NCBI GenBank assembly: GCA_903813345.2
Contig: CAIIXF020000007.1
Coordinates: 36,726,759-36,790,758, forward strand
Direction: 5' to 3'
Source: Owenia fusiformis
Lineage: Eukaryota > Annelida > Polychaeta > Sabellida > Oweniidae
DNA length: 64,000 nucleotides
Part shown: positions 11,929 through 24,873 of the stretch, piece by piece
Numbering within the stretch: position 1 is the stretch's first letter
How the letters are laid out: each line of letters begins with the position of its first letter
Notes under the pieces: generated by a model
Seen by the model: only the letters and a program-made list of their open reading frames with translations
What the model was told of the DNA's origin: nothing
Database searches by the model: none
Made by a program: the position numbers and the translations under genes

Positions 11929-12704
11929 TACGTATATTTTGCTTTGTTTGTGGCTAAACGACCCCTAGTGTGGTATTGTGTATGGTGTTACTTCTCTGAC
12001 ATCTCTGACATATTTTAATTTATGACTGAGACTACCTAAATCACAGAAGCAATGGGTTTACTGCAAAAAACGAATTGTCTGAAATAAACGTATGTTTTGG
12101 ATCAAAATGTATGTATTATAATATCAAACTGTCGTCATTTGATTGCTTATTTTTAATAATCTACTTACATGTTCACTGCTTCCGATTGTAAGACACGAGA
12201 GAAATTAATCAACCTTTGTATTCATCACTTTTCCTTTCCTCCTCATATTTTAACTATAAACTTTATTTTATTAAGTGCTTAAATATCCATGATATAGTTT
12301 CGCCACTCAAGTAACTTTCTTATGAGCGTCCTGTTAAATATGTGTACGTTTACACAAGTGTTCTGTACCAGGTTACATCGAAATCGTTAAAAACAAAAAA
12401 GTACTTTTGTCACCCGAGTACCATCATTTTAATCCATATATTTAAGTAGAAAACATTTCCCTTGCATATCCATGTCACCATCAGAAGTGTTGATATATCG
12501 TTACAGTCTCAAACATTTTTGTGAACGGCATTCGGCGGCTAATCGTCGGCGTTCGGCGTCTGTAACAAATGCAACATGTGACGAGAGGTGAAGTTTTGCA
12601 TGATAAAACCATGCACTACATTTACTGTTGTACACTTGGACAGTAAAGTACAGTATTTAAATGTACACTCGCTTAACTTTAATTCAAAATCCCAAATCGA
12701 CTTA

Positions 12705-13255
12705 CACTCACCTCCATACGTTTGGTAATTAGAAGTCCTCCTCTCCTCTGGATCATATATTGAAGCCTGTTTAGGTTTTACAATTTAATATAAGTATCAC
12801 ATTTCAAAACCATTATAATTTGAAAAAAAATTTCAAACATTAAAACGCTTTTATATGTTGTATTACATACCTAGCGAAGCATTTGTATGGAAGTCAATGG
12901 AGCTGAAGGACGGCTATATATTCCTGTATAGCCGCCGAACTTTTCTACCATGACAATTGTATGACGTAAAAACAGGAAACAAAGTGATTTCGACTGGAAT
13001 CGTGTAAAATTTTTGTCTTTTTTTACGCATTATTCTACATAATACCTTCATGGAATGCAATGTAAATGTACTTTAGGTATGTAATACATCAATTATGTCC
13101 GTATCATTGAATATATGCCTTCAGTCTGTCGTCAATATAACCCTCGCAAGCTCGGGCTATATTGACGTCAGACTTCAGGCATATATTCAATGATAGGGAC
13201 ATAATGGCTGAATAAAGTGAAAACGTCCAGTTTGCCAAACTTATGGAGAGGAGTG
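12705..13255. mobile_element. Tc1/mariner-like MITE related to 11056-11928
   Basis: TIR CACTCACCTCCATACGTTTGG pairs with CCAAACTTATGGAGAGGAGTG, with TA at 12703-12704 and 13256-13257. The interior differs from the 873-bp relative and contains its own palindrome around 13100-13205, where ATGTCCGTATCATTGAATAT is mirrored. Confidence 0.8.
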
Positions 13256-13429
13256 TAACAATAACATGCTGGTGCATGAGTCACTATGTTTATTAGAAAT
13301 TATAAGTCGATAATGAGACTCATGTGTTTTTCGTGTACCAAGTGTATTGAAGATTTCTACATAGGCCAGAAGCCTATCCACAGTGACATCTATATTTATC
13401 GTATGATCTGTAAAATGAAGCCCTCTGAT

Positions 13430-13770
13430 TGGTCAGTTCTTGTGCTGTACCAATCTGTATTGTTACTGAGATTGTCACCACTGATCATCTCCGTAGCAAT
13501 ACAGAAAATATTGGTACGGAGAGGGGAGGTGCAATCTCAGTAGCAATACAGAGAAGACAGAATGTTTCGTAGGCATTATCTCCTAAGTGAAATGTATTGG
13601 CCTAAGATCACACGATAAAACGTTATTAAATGCTTTGAAGTGCAATACAGGATATATTCTGTCTCGATACTCTGTATTGGCACTCGACTTCGTCTCGTCC
13701 CAATACAGAATTTCTCGAGCAGAATATATTCTGTATTGCACATCAAATCATTCAATAACTTATAATATCT
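13430..13770. repeat. Dispersed palindromic repeat (AATACAGAATATATTCTG family), copy 1
   Basis: GTGCAATACAGGATATATTCTG is mirrored by CAGAATATATTCTGTATTGCA around a centre with ACTCGACTTCGTCTCG and AATTTCTCGAG. A related copy is at 34405-34580. ORFs here come from the repeat. No target duplication was established. Confidence 0.55.
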
Positions 13771-14315
13771 GTTACTTAATAGTTATTGAAAAAAATTCCC
13801 GACCCTCCCACCAATGTTTGGGTATACGAAATACTTGTTTGTGATCTAGTTGACCAGTACTTCAAACAACATTTTGCCCCAAACCTTAACATGAAGTACT
13901 GATTAAAGTATATGTCACCGTGGGTAGGGTTCATACCATGAATGTTGTTTTAAGATATCTGTCAAGAGATGAAGGGGCAACTGATCAAGGAAACACCGAA
14001 CAGGTATTTCAAAAAAAAGCATACAAATAGCCGCTTTTCATTTTTTCAACTTCATTTTTAAAGTTTTGCAACAACATTTGATAATGTACAGTACATATCA
14101 ATTTGTATAAAACATGATGCAACAATGATACCTTTTTGTAAAAACTAAGCTTATCTTATATGTATCATCCCCTCATCTACAATGCGATATCACTCTGTTA
14201 ATCCTTCTTTTAAGTACATGTAACACATGTTAGTTGTTGATTTAACCCAGCATGATAACACCATGGGCATTGATGTAACAACAGCCTACAATAAGTCATT
14301 TATAAGCCAACGTTA

Positions 14316-14455
14316 TGCCTTGGTCACATATGCTCCGATCCATCGGCCGGCGCCCGGCCGATTGAGTGTTTTGTTCAATATTGTATTCAATTTTGAACAA
14401 AAAACTCAATCGGCCGGGCGCCGTAGTGAAAATCGGAGCAAATGTGACCAAGGCA
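14316..14455. mobile_element. PIF/Harbinger-like MITE, TTA target duplication
   Basis: A 140-bp hairpin. The left end TGCCTTGGTCACATATGCTC and right end ...AAATGTGACCAAGGCA are inverted repeats, and an inner palindrome is GC-rich (CGGCCGGCGCCCGGCCGATT). TTA flanks at 14313-14315 and 14456-14458 form a 3-bp target duplication, as in Harbinger elements. It lies immediately outside the left end of the large foldback element. Confidence 0.75.
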
Positions 14456-14550
14456 TTATTATGGTGTAAATTCTGTGTCAAAAGTTTACAGACATAATTT
14501 CGCAATTTAGGTGCACGAAAATGTACGATTTCGTGTGCTCTTTATTCCAG

Positions 14551-14966
14551 ACGCTCTAAAAGCGAACGCTCTCCATTCCTGACGCTAATGTTCTATTCCA
14601 GACGCTATTTACCTATTCCCGACGCTATCTATTCTGGACGCTCTGAAACCGAACGCTATCTATTCAGGACGCTCCATTCTGGACGCTCACTATTAAACCG
14701 GACGCTATCGATTCCAGACGCTCTATTCCAGACGCTCTATTCTGGACGCTATTAAACCGGACGCTATCGATTCCAGACGCTCTATTCCAGACGCTCCATT
14801 CTGGACGCTCTATTCTGGACGCTATTTAACCGGTCGCTTTCAGCAATCAGGACGCTCTATTCTGGACGCTATTTAACCGATCGGTTTCTGCAATCAGGAC
14901 GCTCTATTCTGAACGCTACTATTTAACCCGACGCTTGTATTCAAGACGCTCCATTCTGGACGCTCG
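14551..14966. repeat. GACGCT minisatellite, left arm of foldback element
   Basis: About 25 copies of a 14-bp motif near GACGCTCTATTCTG/GACGCTCTATTCCA, with longer variants containing ATTTAACCG. The inverted counterpart is 24413-24785. Position just inside the transposon end is typical of sub-terminal transposase-binding repeats (inference). Confidence 0.8.
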
Positions 14967-15589
14967 ATGACATTAACCAAAAGCTCTCCACTCTTATTCT
15001 GATTGATATATTATGAACGTATTGCATTAACCCCGACCTCAACATATCACATCAAGGGCAATACAATATTAAACACGCGCTTCTATCATATCGTAGTAAA
15101 GTTTCGAACATTTTCAAAACATGGCGTATATTAGCACTTTTGATATTAAGTTTACGAATTTAATTTATAGATCATGAACGTAAATTACATCAAGAGCAAT
15201 GAAGTATTTAACGAGCACATCTTACATATCATATCATTTGTTGCGGTAGACCTTCGGATTTGTTTTGTTTAGTAACATTACATAATTGGATTAGCTCAAT
15301 ATATGTAAGCTAGGGGTGGTAGCATATATTTTAAAATGGCTATGGCAATCATTGGTAAAAAATCTTAGGAAATATATGCCATTTTCCTGGGGCTAGTTTA
15401 CCCACAAACGATTTATTTTGAGCAATTTAAATGCATACTCAACTATTCGACAGATATGCTACTTTGAAATTAAGAACATAAATAAACATACTTTTGCTTT
15501 TTTAGTCATTTATTCATGGAACAAATCTCACGTTACTGCCAACTCGAAAAGCTAGTTTCGCATTCGTCAGGTCTAAGGTGGATAAATGG

Positions 15590-16910
15590 GTTTTTGGTGG
15601 TTCAGGTGATTTGTTTAATGTTTCAGCTTTCCTGGTAGGTATATGTATTATGTTGGTAGTATATCTTGTTGTTGAGATATTAACTTAAATGTTCCGTTTA
15701 GTGGTCCGTATTTCAAATATTTCGATTTTATTGTATTTGGTTTTTATCAAATGGGTGTATTGGTTAATTGTATTGGGGTATGGACAGTTCGGTGTTGGTT
15801 CGGTTGTTTTGTTCATTGCGCTTCATTGTCATGTGTATTTTGTGTTGATATCGTGTGTGTTCGAAGAGGCATTAACTTGTTCGTGTATGGTTGTATTTTT
15901 TATTTTTCCGCATTTTGCGATATTTTCGATTTGTTAAGTTGGTGTGAGTTTGACTGTGTCTCGGGTAGGTCTATTGTGTGTAAATTACATTTTGGTGGTT
16001 CAGGAAATCTGCTTGATGTTTTAGCTTTCAGTTGGTATATGTATTATGTTGTTAGCATATCTTGTTGTTGAGATATTAACTTGAGTGTGGGGTATGATGG
16101 TCCGCTTTTCAAATATTTCGATTTTCTATATTCGGTTTTTATCGAATGGGTGTAATGCGTATTGGTTAATTGCATCAGGGTATGGTCAGTTCAATGTTGA
16201 GATTTAATTTGTTTGTTTTGTTCATTGTTTTAGCTTCATGGTCAGGTATATTTTATGTTCATATTGTGCGTATGAGAATAGTTGTTAACTTGTTCGTGTT
16301 TGGTCGTGTTTTTGGTGTTTTCCGCGTTTGCGGTATTTTCGATTTGTTAAGCTGGTGTGAGTTTGGTGGTGTCTAGGGTGGGTCTATGGTGGGTGAATTG
16401 TTTTTTTATTGGTTCAAGTGGCTTGTTTAATACTTTAGCTTTCTATTGGTGTGTGTATTATGTTGGTGGCATATCTTGTTGTTGAGATATTAACTTGAAT
16501 GTAGGGTTTAATAGTCAGAATTTCAAATATTTTGATTTTCCCATGTTTGTGTTTTATCGGAAGGGTGTATGCGTATTGGTTAATTGTGTCTGGCTGTGGT
16601 TGTTTTATTGTTTAAGTTTGGTTTGGTTGTATTGTTTTTCTTAAGCCTCTATTGTGAGGTATTTTTGTGTTGATAGTGTGTGTGTTGAGGGAGTTATCAA
16701 CTTGTTTGCGCATAACCCTTTTTTGGTTTGATCTGAGTTTTGTGGTGTTTTGGTTTGTGTATGTGGTGTTGGTTTGGTGGTGTGTGTAGTACGCATGTGG
16801 TGGGCTAATTTATTTTTCGATGGTTTGGTTGTTTTACGATTTGTTTTGGCTTCGTGTTGCTGTGTGTGTTGTGTTGGTGGCATGTCTCGTTGTTAAGATA
16901 TTAACTTGAT
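15590..16910. repeat. Macrosatellite, ~410-bp unit, four copies
   Basis: The anchor GTTGAGATATTAACTT recurs at about 15671, 16067, 16481 and 16892 (spacing 396-414 bp). Units share ATTTCAAATATTTCGATTTT and GGTGTGAGTTTG. Two inverted units lie at 21482-22140. Strong T/G versus A/C strand bias produces hydrophobic-looking ORFs that I do not regard as genes. Confidence 0.75.
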
Positions 16911-17674
16911 TTTGGGTGCCGTCTTCCCGTTTATGGATATTCTTGTTTTCCGTGTGTTGCGGAATTGTTGTCGGTTTTATAGAAAGATGTCGCTCTTTGT
17001 TAATTCGTTTGGTTACAAGGGGCGATATTTTTTTAAGATTGGTAGTAAGGTTGCTTTCGGTGAGTTCGAAGTGTACACGCATTGTTCATGCAGTCTGTGA
17101 ACAAGTGGTGAGGGGTCTCTGAATGGGGACCTGGAAGACATAATCTAGTCGCCTTAGTTTCCCTAAACTATCGCATGTCTAATATGTGACAAGAGTAGTA
17201 TATGTCAGTAAATAAGGCGTAAGATACTAGTATTGTTCGTATACCCTAGAGATAATATTGTTTTTGTTTTGGGGGTAAGGTTGCCAAACTTCCCCTAACC
17301 ACCGTTAGTACTCATGTGACGGGTAGTCTATATTTGGTAGATCCTAGCTATAGTGTAATGACGTTGGTGTGGTATTTTCTATCTTAATGATCATTTACGT
17401 AGGAGAGACAATCTGAACCCGGGATTTCGAACATGAGAATATGAGATGGAACTGTCTGAATGGAATACATAGGCCTGACAAATCAGATCAGAGGGGCAAC
17501 CCCCCCCCCCCCTGGAGTTGACTTTTTGTTGATATGAAAAATGCATTTGTATTAACAGGGTACCTACTCACTCATCAACTTCATGTTAAGGCTCCTTTTT
17601 AATATGGCACATACCTCATCAACCCCCTACGTAGGCTTTACTTTTAATAGGGTACCTACCCCCACAAAATTATA

Positions 17675-17721
17675 GATAAATCCATGGGCTTTCAAAAGCT
17701 TTTGAAAGCCCATGATAAATC
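17675..17721. mobile_element. Minimal palindromic element, CATGGGCTTT ends with 8-bp flanking repeat
   Basis: 17683-17714 is a perfect 32-bp palindrome (left half CATGGGCTTTCAAAAG). GATAAATC directly repeats on both sides at 17675-17682 and 17714-17721, sharing the final G. The first eight bases, CATGGGCT, equal those of the P-like transposon at 40791. It may be two terminal tips joined without an interior. Confidence 0.5.
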
Positions 17722-18544
17722 TAATTTCAAAGTTATTCAATTCATGAAAGCGTCTGGTCTGGAACAGAAATCTCAATGACTAAGATAAACAAATCGAGTT
17801 CAATGCACGAGAGGTTTATCCTTACAGGAAATAAACAAATGGCGTGTTTTGATAACTTATTAAGAATAAACCCCGGGAATAAACAGTGTATCTGATTGCT
17901 AAAAACTTGGTAAATGAATCAGTCCATGTACGTTTTACCTAAATATAATAAACTAGATACAAACTATTTCATTAAAAGTGAATAATTAAAACATAAGACG
18001 GGATCATATCAGAATTTCACTCAGGGAAATAAGAAATGTTTTCTTTTGGCAAATTATTGGGGATTATGAAATTGTCTCTCCAAATAGCTAAATATCTGCA
18101 ACTTTGTCTCATTTGCTTGTTTTCCTCTTTTATGAAACAGCATCGTGTGTTAATTTATTATAGCTCACCACACATCTATAAAAGTTTTTTATTTTGGCAA
18201 ATCAATTTCACATTTATGGGTGAAGTTTCGAGATCTTCCATTTGTGTACGAGAGGAAAACTTAACATCCAAATTCCCAGTAAATACCCCCATAACGTATT
18301 AGTATACAGCTTGGCATATGAAATATTCTCCAAATGAAACAAAGCAGTTCTAAGAAGGACTTACATGTATGTTGGCCGTTGTACATGTATTCTTTGAACA
18401 ACCACTCTCTCAATAATGTTTTCAGAATCATTATAACGGATTACTTTATCTCCAAGACAATTTCAACAAACTGGAATTTACAAAACTTCCCTTATTTCTT
18501 AAAAATGGACTGGTCCAGTTGACTCACCTGGAGCCGCTATATTG

Positions 18545-18900
18545 TTAGCTCACATGGTGAGCTATTGCAATCATTCGCTTGTCCGTTCGTCCGTCTGTCT
18601 GTCCGTCTGTCCGTGGACAAAATTTCCGGTTTAGTTTTGGGAGTGATGACTTAGACCCTGTCTTGAGACATCACCCGTTGTGAACACGCATTAAGTCATG
18701 CAATCTGTGTCAAATGGTGAGCGGTCTCATTTAGGGGACCTGGGAGACATACCTGTAGTCTAGTGTCTAAGCTTCCCCGAACCACCGTCAATGATTATGT
18801 GACAGGTAGAGTATATTAAGTTGAGCCTAGGATGGTGACATTGGTAGTGTCACTCCTATTGCCATTTATTTTGTAGAGAAAGGCCGGACATACCGATCTT
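18545..18900. repeat. Dispersed repeat segment with (GTCCGTCT)n core
   Basis: Begins TTAGCTCACATGGTGAGCTA, runs through a CCGTCTGTCTGTCCGTCTGT tract and continues with CACCGTCAATGATTATGTGA. Related segments occur at about 17080-17400 and, inverted, at 22500-22800. It forms part of the interior of the foldback element. Confidence 0.5.
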
Positions 18901-19539
18901 TTTTTTCTTTTTTTATTGGATCTTACACATACATCACACATGATATACACACATGTTCACATAATTCTTTTACATTTTACAAATAGGTACTGTTTTAACA
19001 GCTCATCATCATGTATGAGGATTTCCTAACAATATGGTTTACAAATGTTTACAGCATAATGTACAATGGTCTTCAAAAATATATAGATTACCACAGTTTT
19101 ATAATATATAACTCCATACCTTAAATATAATACATACCGTAGTTATTGGCTTAATATGTTCAATAAACGATCTCCAAGTATTGAAGGTTTCTTGCATACC
19201 ATTTGAATTTGCAATCCAATGTTCTGTTCATCTTTGATTTTATATTTTATGATTTCCTTTTTTGGATAAAGGTGATTTTAGTTTTAGTCAGTCTCGATTT
19301 ATGTATTATTTTTTTTATATACATACATACTGGACATCTCCCTTACTTGTGAGTCACAGTAAGGGCCCAAGATGTTTCGAACTCATGGTTGGTGGTCCAT
19401 GATATGTTCTTCATCAGCAGCCTAATGAGGGGGAGGGGGAGAGGGGATGGGTTGTCCCCGATTTGGTTTTGTTTTGGGATTGTCTCCAGTTGGAGACAGT
19501 TAGTTGGGTAGTAAATTGGTATCATGGTTTGGGTTGTGT

Positions 19540-21010
19540 TTGCAGATTGTGCCTGATTGTATTTTAATTGATTCAGTATTGGGTTGTGACTGACTCCGTT
19601 AACTTGGTTGGTGTCAGGTTGTGTTGTGATGATTCAACAATGGGTTAATTTGAGTTTTGTCTCGTTGGCTATGTTGTGTTGTGTTGGTTTGCTGTTTGGT
19701 TGTTCGATTGTGTTAGTTTGATAGTCGATTGTGTTTTGGTGGTTGTTTGTCTGGTTGAGCCTGGATGTGTTGTGTAAGTTTGGTATCGAGTTGTGTCTCA
19801 TTAAGTTATGTCAATTTCAAAATGGTTGTGTTATGTTGTAATTACTCAGAAGCGAGTAGCTAGTTACCAGTTTCGCCACCAGGTGGCTGATTCGGGGGAA
19901 ATAACATGGCAGGGTATTACAAAGTTCCCTTAAATTTGAATTTACATCAATTTTAGTGGTTTACAAAACTATATTACCCTTGTGTATGTTATATTTATAC
20001 AAATTAAAATATTTCCAGTAAAGGAAAATATTATCTGCCCAATACAAGAAAATATATTTCACTTTTTGTGATTTTACAACATGGGGTCTATGGATAATCT
20101 TCCCGACCTAGAAGTCACAAGAAATTTACATTTTATAGTTGATATACTTTTTTCAAAACCCAATTCTAGATGTATTTTTTATTGAGATTCCAAATATGAC
20201 ATCAGATTGACTGAGTTTTGAATTTTCGTTGACAAAAATCAAGATTTTTCCTACTCGCATCTAGTCTTTATTGTGTTGTGCTGGTCGGGTAGCGGGTTGT
20301 GCCCAGTAGGATGAAGTATCGGGTTGTGTCCGATTGTGTTGCGTGATTGGTGTTGTTTTCAGAGAGTGTTGGTTGGGTGTTTTGGTATTCCAGTTTGGTT
20401 GTGCTTGGTTGTGTTTTGATTGTTTTGTGTAAAATTGTGTTGTGCTACATCAACAATGGGTTGTGTTTTGGTTTTGTTGTTTTATTATTTGGTTGTACCA
20501 AATTGTGTTGCGTATATTTGACAATTGGTTGTGTTTTCGGATTTTAAAATAAGGTTGTAGTATTTGGGTTGTGCCGTATTGTGTTGTTGGATTGTAGTTG
20601 GATTGTGTTGTGTGGTTGGTTGTGCCTGATCGTTGAATGATGGGTCGTGGCGAGTTGTGCCCGATTATGTTATGATAGGTGGTCGGTTGTGCCTAGTCGG
20701 GTGAGGTATTAGGTTGTGTTCGGCTGTGTTGTGTGATTGTTGCAATCTCTAGTTCAAGAAAGCTGGTTGTGTGTGTTGGGATTTTTAGTTTGGTTGTTCC
20801 TGATTGTGTTTTGATAGTTTAGTTTTGTTGTGTGGTTTTGCCAAATTGTGTTGTGCTAATTTGACAGTGGGTTGTGTTCTTGGTAATTGTGAGTTAAGTT
20901 GCGTTCTCATTCTTCTGACACTGGTCGTGTTGCGTTGTTGGTGATCTTATGGGTTGTGCTTAGTTGTAATGGTTGGTTGTGATAGGTTATGTATTAAGTA
21001 GCAGGTTATG
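19540..21010. repeat. GT-rich degenerate low-complexity tract (GGTTGTGTT words)
   Basis: GGTTGTGTT/TTGTGTTGTG words recur irregularly over 1.4 kb, interrupted at about 19850-20260 by a different AT-rich block. No gene. It lies inside the foldback element. Confidence 0.6.
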
Positions 21011-21481
21011 CCGAATTGTATTTTGGTGTATCGTGGAGTTTAGATACAAGTAGGGGTATTATGGTGTAGGTATATTCGTTAATTCTTGGTAGAGTCAATA
21101 ATATAAATGTATTTGTGTACATTATTAGTATATGCAATAGGTTTGGTACACTGTACTGTACCTATTCATACACAGTGAGATCTCGTGTAAGAAGTACACA
21201 TGGTATGATGGGCGTTAGCGTTGCGTTGTTCTTTGGTTCTGAAGAGATAGTTTCTCGTTGTTCATTTAATCTCAAAATCTCAGAATGTGGCAGTTTAGTT
21301 CGGCGCTCCTCTTTATATTATATTGCGCGGACGTTAGACAACAAGCTTCCGGTTTTTGGGAATGCCTGTAAAGTGAATGGTTTGCTCGGAAATTTGTGTT
21401 TCTTGCCTGTTTTGTATATTTTATAGTTTCTGTTGTGGTGAGTCAGTTCAGGTGAAGTTTGTTACATCTTATTAGTTAGGC

Positions 21482-22140
21482 TTAAAACTTAAACAATAAA
21501 CCAACCACACCCAGACACAATTAACCAATACGCATACACCCTCCCGATAAAACACAAATATGGGAAAATCAAAATATTTGAAATTCGGACCATTAAACCC
21601 TACATTCAAGTTAATATCTCAACAACAAGATATGCCACCAACATAATACACACACCAACAGAAAGCTAAAGTATTAAACAAGCCACTTGAACCAACAAAA
21701 AAACAATTCACCCACCATAGACCCACCCTAGACACCACCAAACTCACACCAGCTAAACAAATCGAAAATACCGCAAAATGCGGAAAACACCAAAAACACG
21801 AACAAGTAAACAACTCTTCTCATACACACAATATGAACATAAAATATACCTGACCATGAAGCTAAAACAATGAACAAAACAACCAAATTAAATCTCAACA
21901 TTGAACTGACCATACCCCAATACAATTAACCAATACGCATTACATCCATTCGATAAAAACCAAATACAAGAAAATCGAAATATTTTAAATACGGACCACT
22001 AAACGGTACATTGAAGTTAATATCTCAACAACAAGATATACTACCAACATAATATATATACCAACGGAAAGCTGAAACATTAAACAAATCACCTGAACCA
22101 CCAAAAAGCAATTTACCCACCTTAGACCTACCATAGACAC
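21482..22140. repeat. Inverted copies of the ~410-bp macrosatellite
   Basis: AAGTTAATATCTCAACAACA at about 21610 and 22016 marks two units in the opposite orientation to 15590-16910. The minus-strand ORFs here translate the satellite only. Confidence 0.7.
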
Positions 22141-23867
22141 CGCCAAACGCACACCAACTCAACAAATTGAAAATACCGCAAAATGCCACAAAATACTACG
22201 GTACACGAACAAGCCAACAACCCTTTAAATACACACAATATCAACACATAACACACATGACCATATGGCTTAACCAAAAACCAAACCAAACTTTAACAAT
22301 AAACTGACCACGCCCTTATGAAATAACCCAATACGCCTAAACACCCCCCCCCCCCGCCAAAAACGAATAGGGAAATAGGGAAATTACAACTGAATGATAG
22401 ATCTAAAACAGCATCCATTATTCACAATCAAATCACAAATAACATTCTTTCGGCCGCTGAGAAAGAACACTCATGGGATACCCCCATGAATTCGAAACAT
22501 CTTGGGCCCTTATAATGACCAACATATAAGGGAGAAGATCCGCTATGGATCAGGATGTCCGGCCTCTCTCTACAATGAAGACAGGGAATAACACACCAAT
22601 GTCATTACCCTAGGATCTACCAAATATACACTACCTGTGACATGAGTACTGACGGTGGTTAGGAGAAGCTTAGCTACCAGACTTTGTCTCCCAGCCCCCC
22701 CCCCCCCCCGAACGAGACCTCTCACCATTAATACAGATAGCATGACATATATGCGTATTTACTACAGGTGATGTCTCAGGACATTGTCTAAGTCACCAAT
22801 CCCAAAAACTAGGCTATAATTCACAAATGGGCCGGGTTATAATAACTAAGATTGGTAAAAAGTGCTTTCATTCTACAATATGCCCATGATCAATGGATAC
22901 GACTCGGCAGTCCTAATTTTCATCAGTTGAGAGGATAAGATTCACATTTTGGACGACGAAAAGCTAAACCTGAACGCAGAAGAAGTGAGTAGCTCCCATG
23001 ATGGCATCTCATTTCTTCTCAGCCCTGAGATATTTCAAGTGAAACAGAAAGATGCTATGAGTATCAGAATGGGATTCCCCTTAGCCATCCTATATGGCCA
23101 TACAAGCCTTATATGGATCTATCACTTGATATTCAAAATAGCGGACAACGGTCAGTTTGATTCCTAGTATATGGTCATGTAAGCCGAATCGAATACGAAG
23201 GCTGAACTTCGGGAGATCTCCCCCCTGACCTGAACGTAAAGTGCGATGCGCGCGCAACAAATTATGTAAACTCTTTAAGTTCGACTCAGGGGGGGGGGGA
23301 GATTTCCCAAAGATGACCTATCATATTAGCACGTTCGAAAACAAATTTTATAAACAGGCCTCAATTTGACATTGAAATGGATCTCTAAATGTTTAATGTA
23401 GTTTTATGACTATTCTCTACAAGTATGGATCGAGTAACTTCAATAGTATTACCGAAGGTTTGAAATGATGATGTTGAACTGATGTAAACGCCATTCCCAC
23501 GATTTCAAATTTAAATTTGCGCATGCGCAGCACTGAGAGAGCACGTGCTCATGATTGTTCACGTGATCGAATCCTGCAATTTGATTGGAGATGATGCAAG
23601 AGATGATGTAATGGGGAATCCCTGAATACGATAGAATATGAAAGAATTATGCGGGCTACTCACTCCTCCTGAGTTCGACTTGTTTTATAATCCCATCGAC
23701 GTGTAGATTCAATGTAATTTCAATTGGGTTAGTTGGGTTTTAGTCTTGCGATGAACCTGTAACACGAGGGATTGTGAGTAAGGTTGAGATAACATATAAC
23801 TTTCTAGTACTTATTTCACGGTCTCAATCATTTTATACGGCCATTGAGATGCGAAACTCTAGCTAGC

Positions 23868-24873
23868 AAAAGTATGTTTATATATGTTCTTAATTTGAAA
23901 GTAGCATATCTGTCGAATAGTTGAGTATGCATCTAAATTGCTCAAAATAAATCGTTTGTGGGTAAACTAGCCCCAGGAAAATGGCATATATTTCCTGAGA
24001 TGATTACCATAGCCATTTTCAAATATATGCTAGCACCCCTAGTTTACATATATTGAGCTAATCCAATTATGTGATGTTACTAAACAGAACAAATCAGAAG
24101 GTCTACCGCAGCAAACGATATGATATGTTAGATGAGCTTGTTAAATACGTTATTGCTCTTGATGTGAGATGTTGAGGACGGTGTTAATGTAATACCTGTA
24201 CGTCATGATCTATAAATTAAATTCGTAAACTTAATATCAAAACTGCTTATATACGCCATGTTTTGAAAATGTTCGAAACTTTACTACGATATGATAGAAG
24301 CGCGTGATTAATATTGTATTGCCCTTGTGATATGTTGAGGTCGGTGTTAATGCAATTCGTTCATGGTATATCAATCAGAATAAGAATGGAGAGCTTTAAA
24401 GGTTAATGTCATCGAGCGTCCGGAATGGAGCTTCCTGAATACAAGCGTCGGGTTAAATAGCGTCCAGAATAGAGCGTCCTGATTGCAGAAAGCGACCGGT
24501 TAAATAGCGTCCAGAATAGAGCGTCCAGAATGGAGCGTCTGGAATAGAGCGTCTGGAATCGATAGCGTCCGGTTTAATAGTGAGCGTCCAGAATGGAGCG
24601 TCCGGAATAGAGCGTCTGGAATCGATAGCGTCCGGTTTAATAGTGGGCGTCTAGAATGGAGCGTCCTGAATAGATAGCGTTCGGTTTCAGAGCGTCCAGA
24701 ATAGATAGCGTCGGGAATAGGTAAATAGCGTCTGGAATAGAACATTAGCGTCAGGAATGGAGAGCGTTCGCTTTTAGAGCGTCTGGAATAAAGAGCACAC
24801 GAAATCGTACATTTTCGTGCACCTAAATAGCGAAATTATGTCTGTAAACTTTTGACACAGAATTTACACCATA
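23868..24873. repeat. Right terminal inverted repeat of foldback element, with GACGCT array
   Basis: Reverse complement of 14460-15503. The array at 24413-24785 reads AGCGTCCAGAATAGAGCGTC-type units. Sequence then runs through ACGAAATCGTACATTTTCGT to TTTACACCATA at 24873. Confidence 0.75.

Larger units (their letters stand above)
14460..24873. mobile_element. 10.4-kb foldback transposon with ~1-kb inverted repeats, non-coding
   Basis: The left arm 14460-15503 is mirrored by 23868-24873. The outermost bases read TATGGTGTAAATTCTGTGTC on the left and the reverse complement on the right. Each arm contains a GACGCT minisatellite, then a unique conserved stretch (for example CCATTTTCCTGGGGCTAGTT). 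Between the arms lie further inverted pairs: a ~410-bp satellite (four copies left, two right), a TTGTGTTG-rich tract and scattered duplicated segments. I find no transposase, so it would need one in trans. Only a TA could serve as target duplication, and that is weak. Confidence 0.7.

Noticed and set aside
15689-16376. Hydrophobic ORFs resembling membrane proteins
   Set aside because: They arise from a T/G-biased macrosatellite; inverted copies at 21619-21925 give the same peptides.
17500-17512. Homopolymer C/G runs here and near 22350, 22695, 23290, 37350 and 39120 as possible functional sites
   Set aside because: Common slippage-prone tracts, several inside MITEs; no associated feature.
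24500-24745. Repetitive ORF with SIPDALFRTLHSGRS units
   Set aside because: Translation of the GACGCT minisatellite in the foldback arm.
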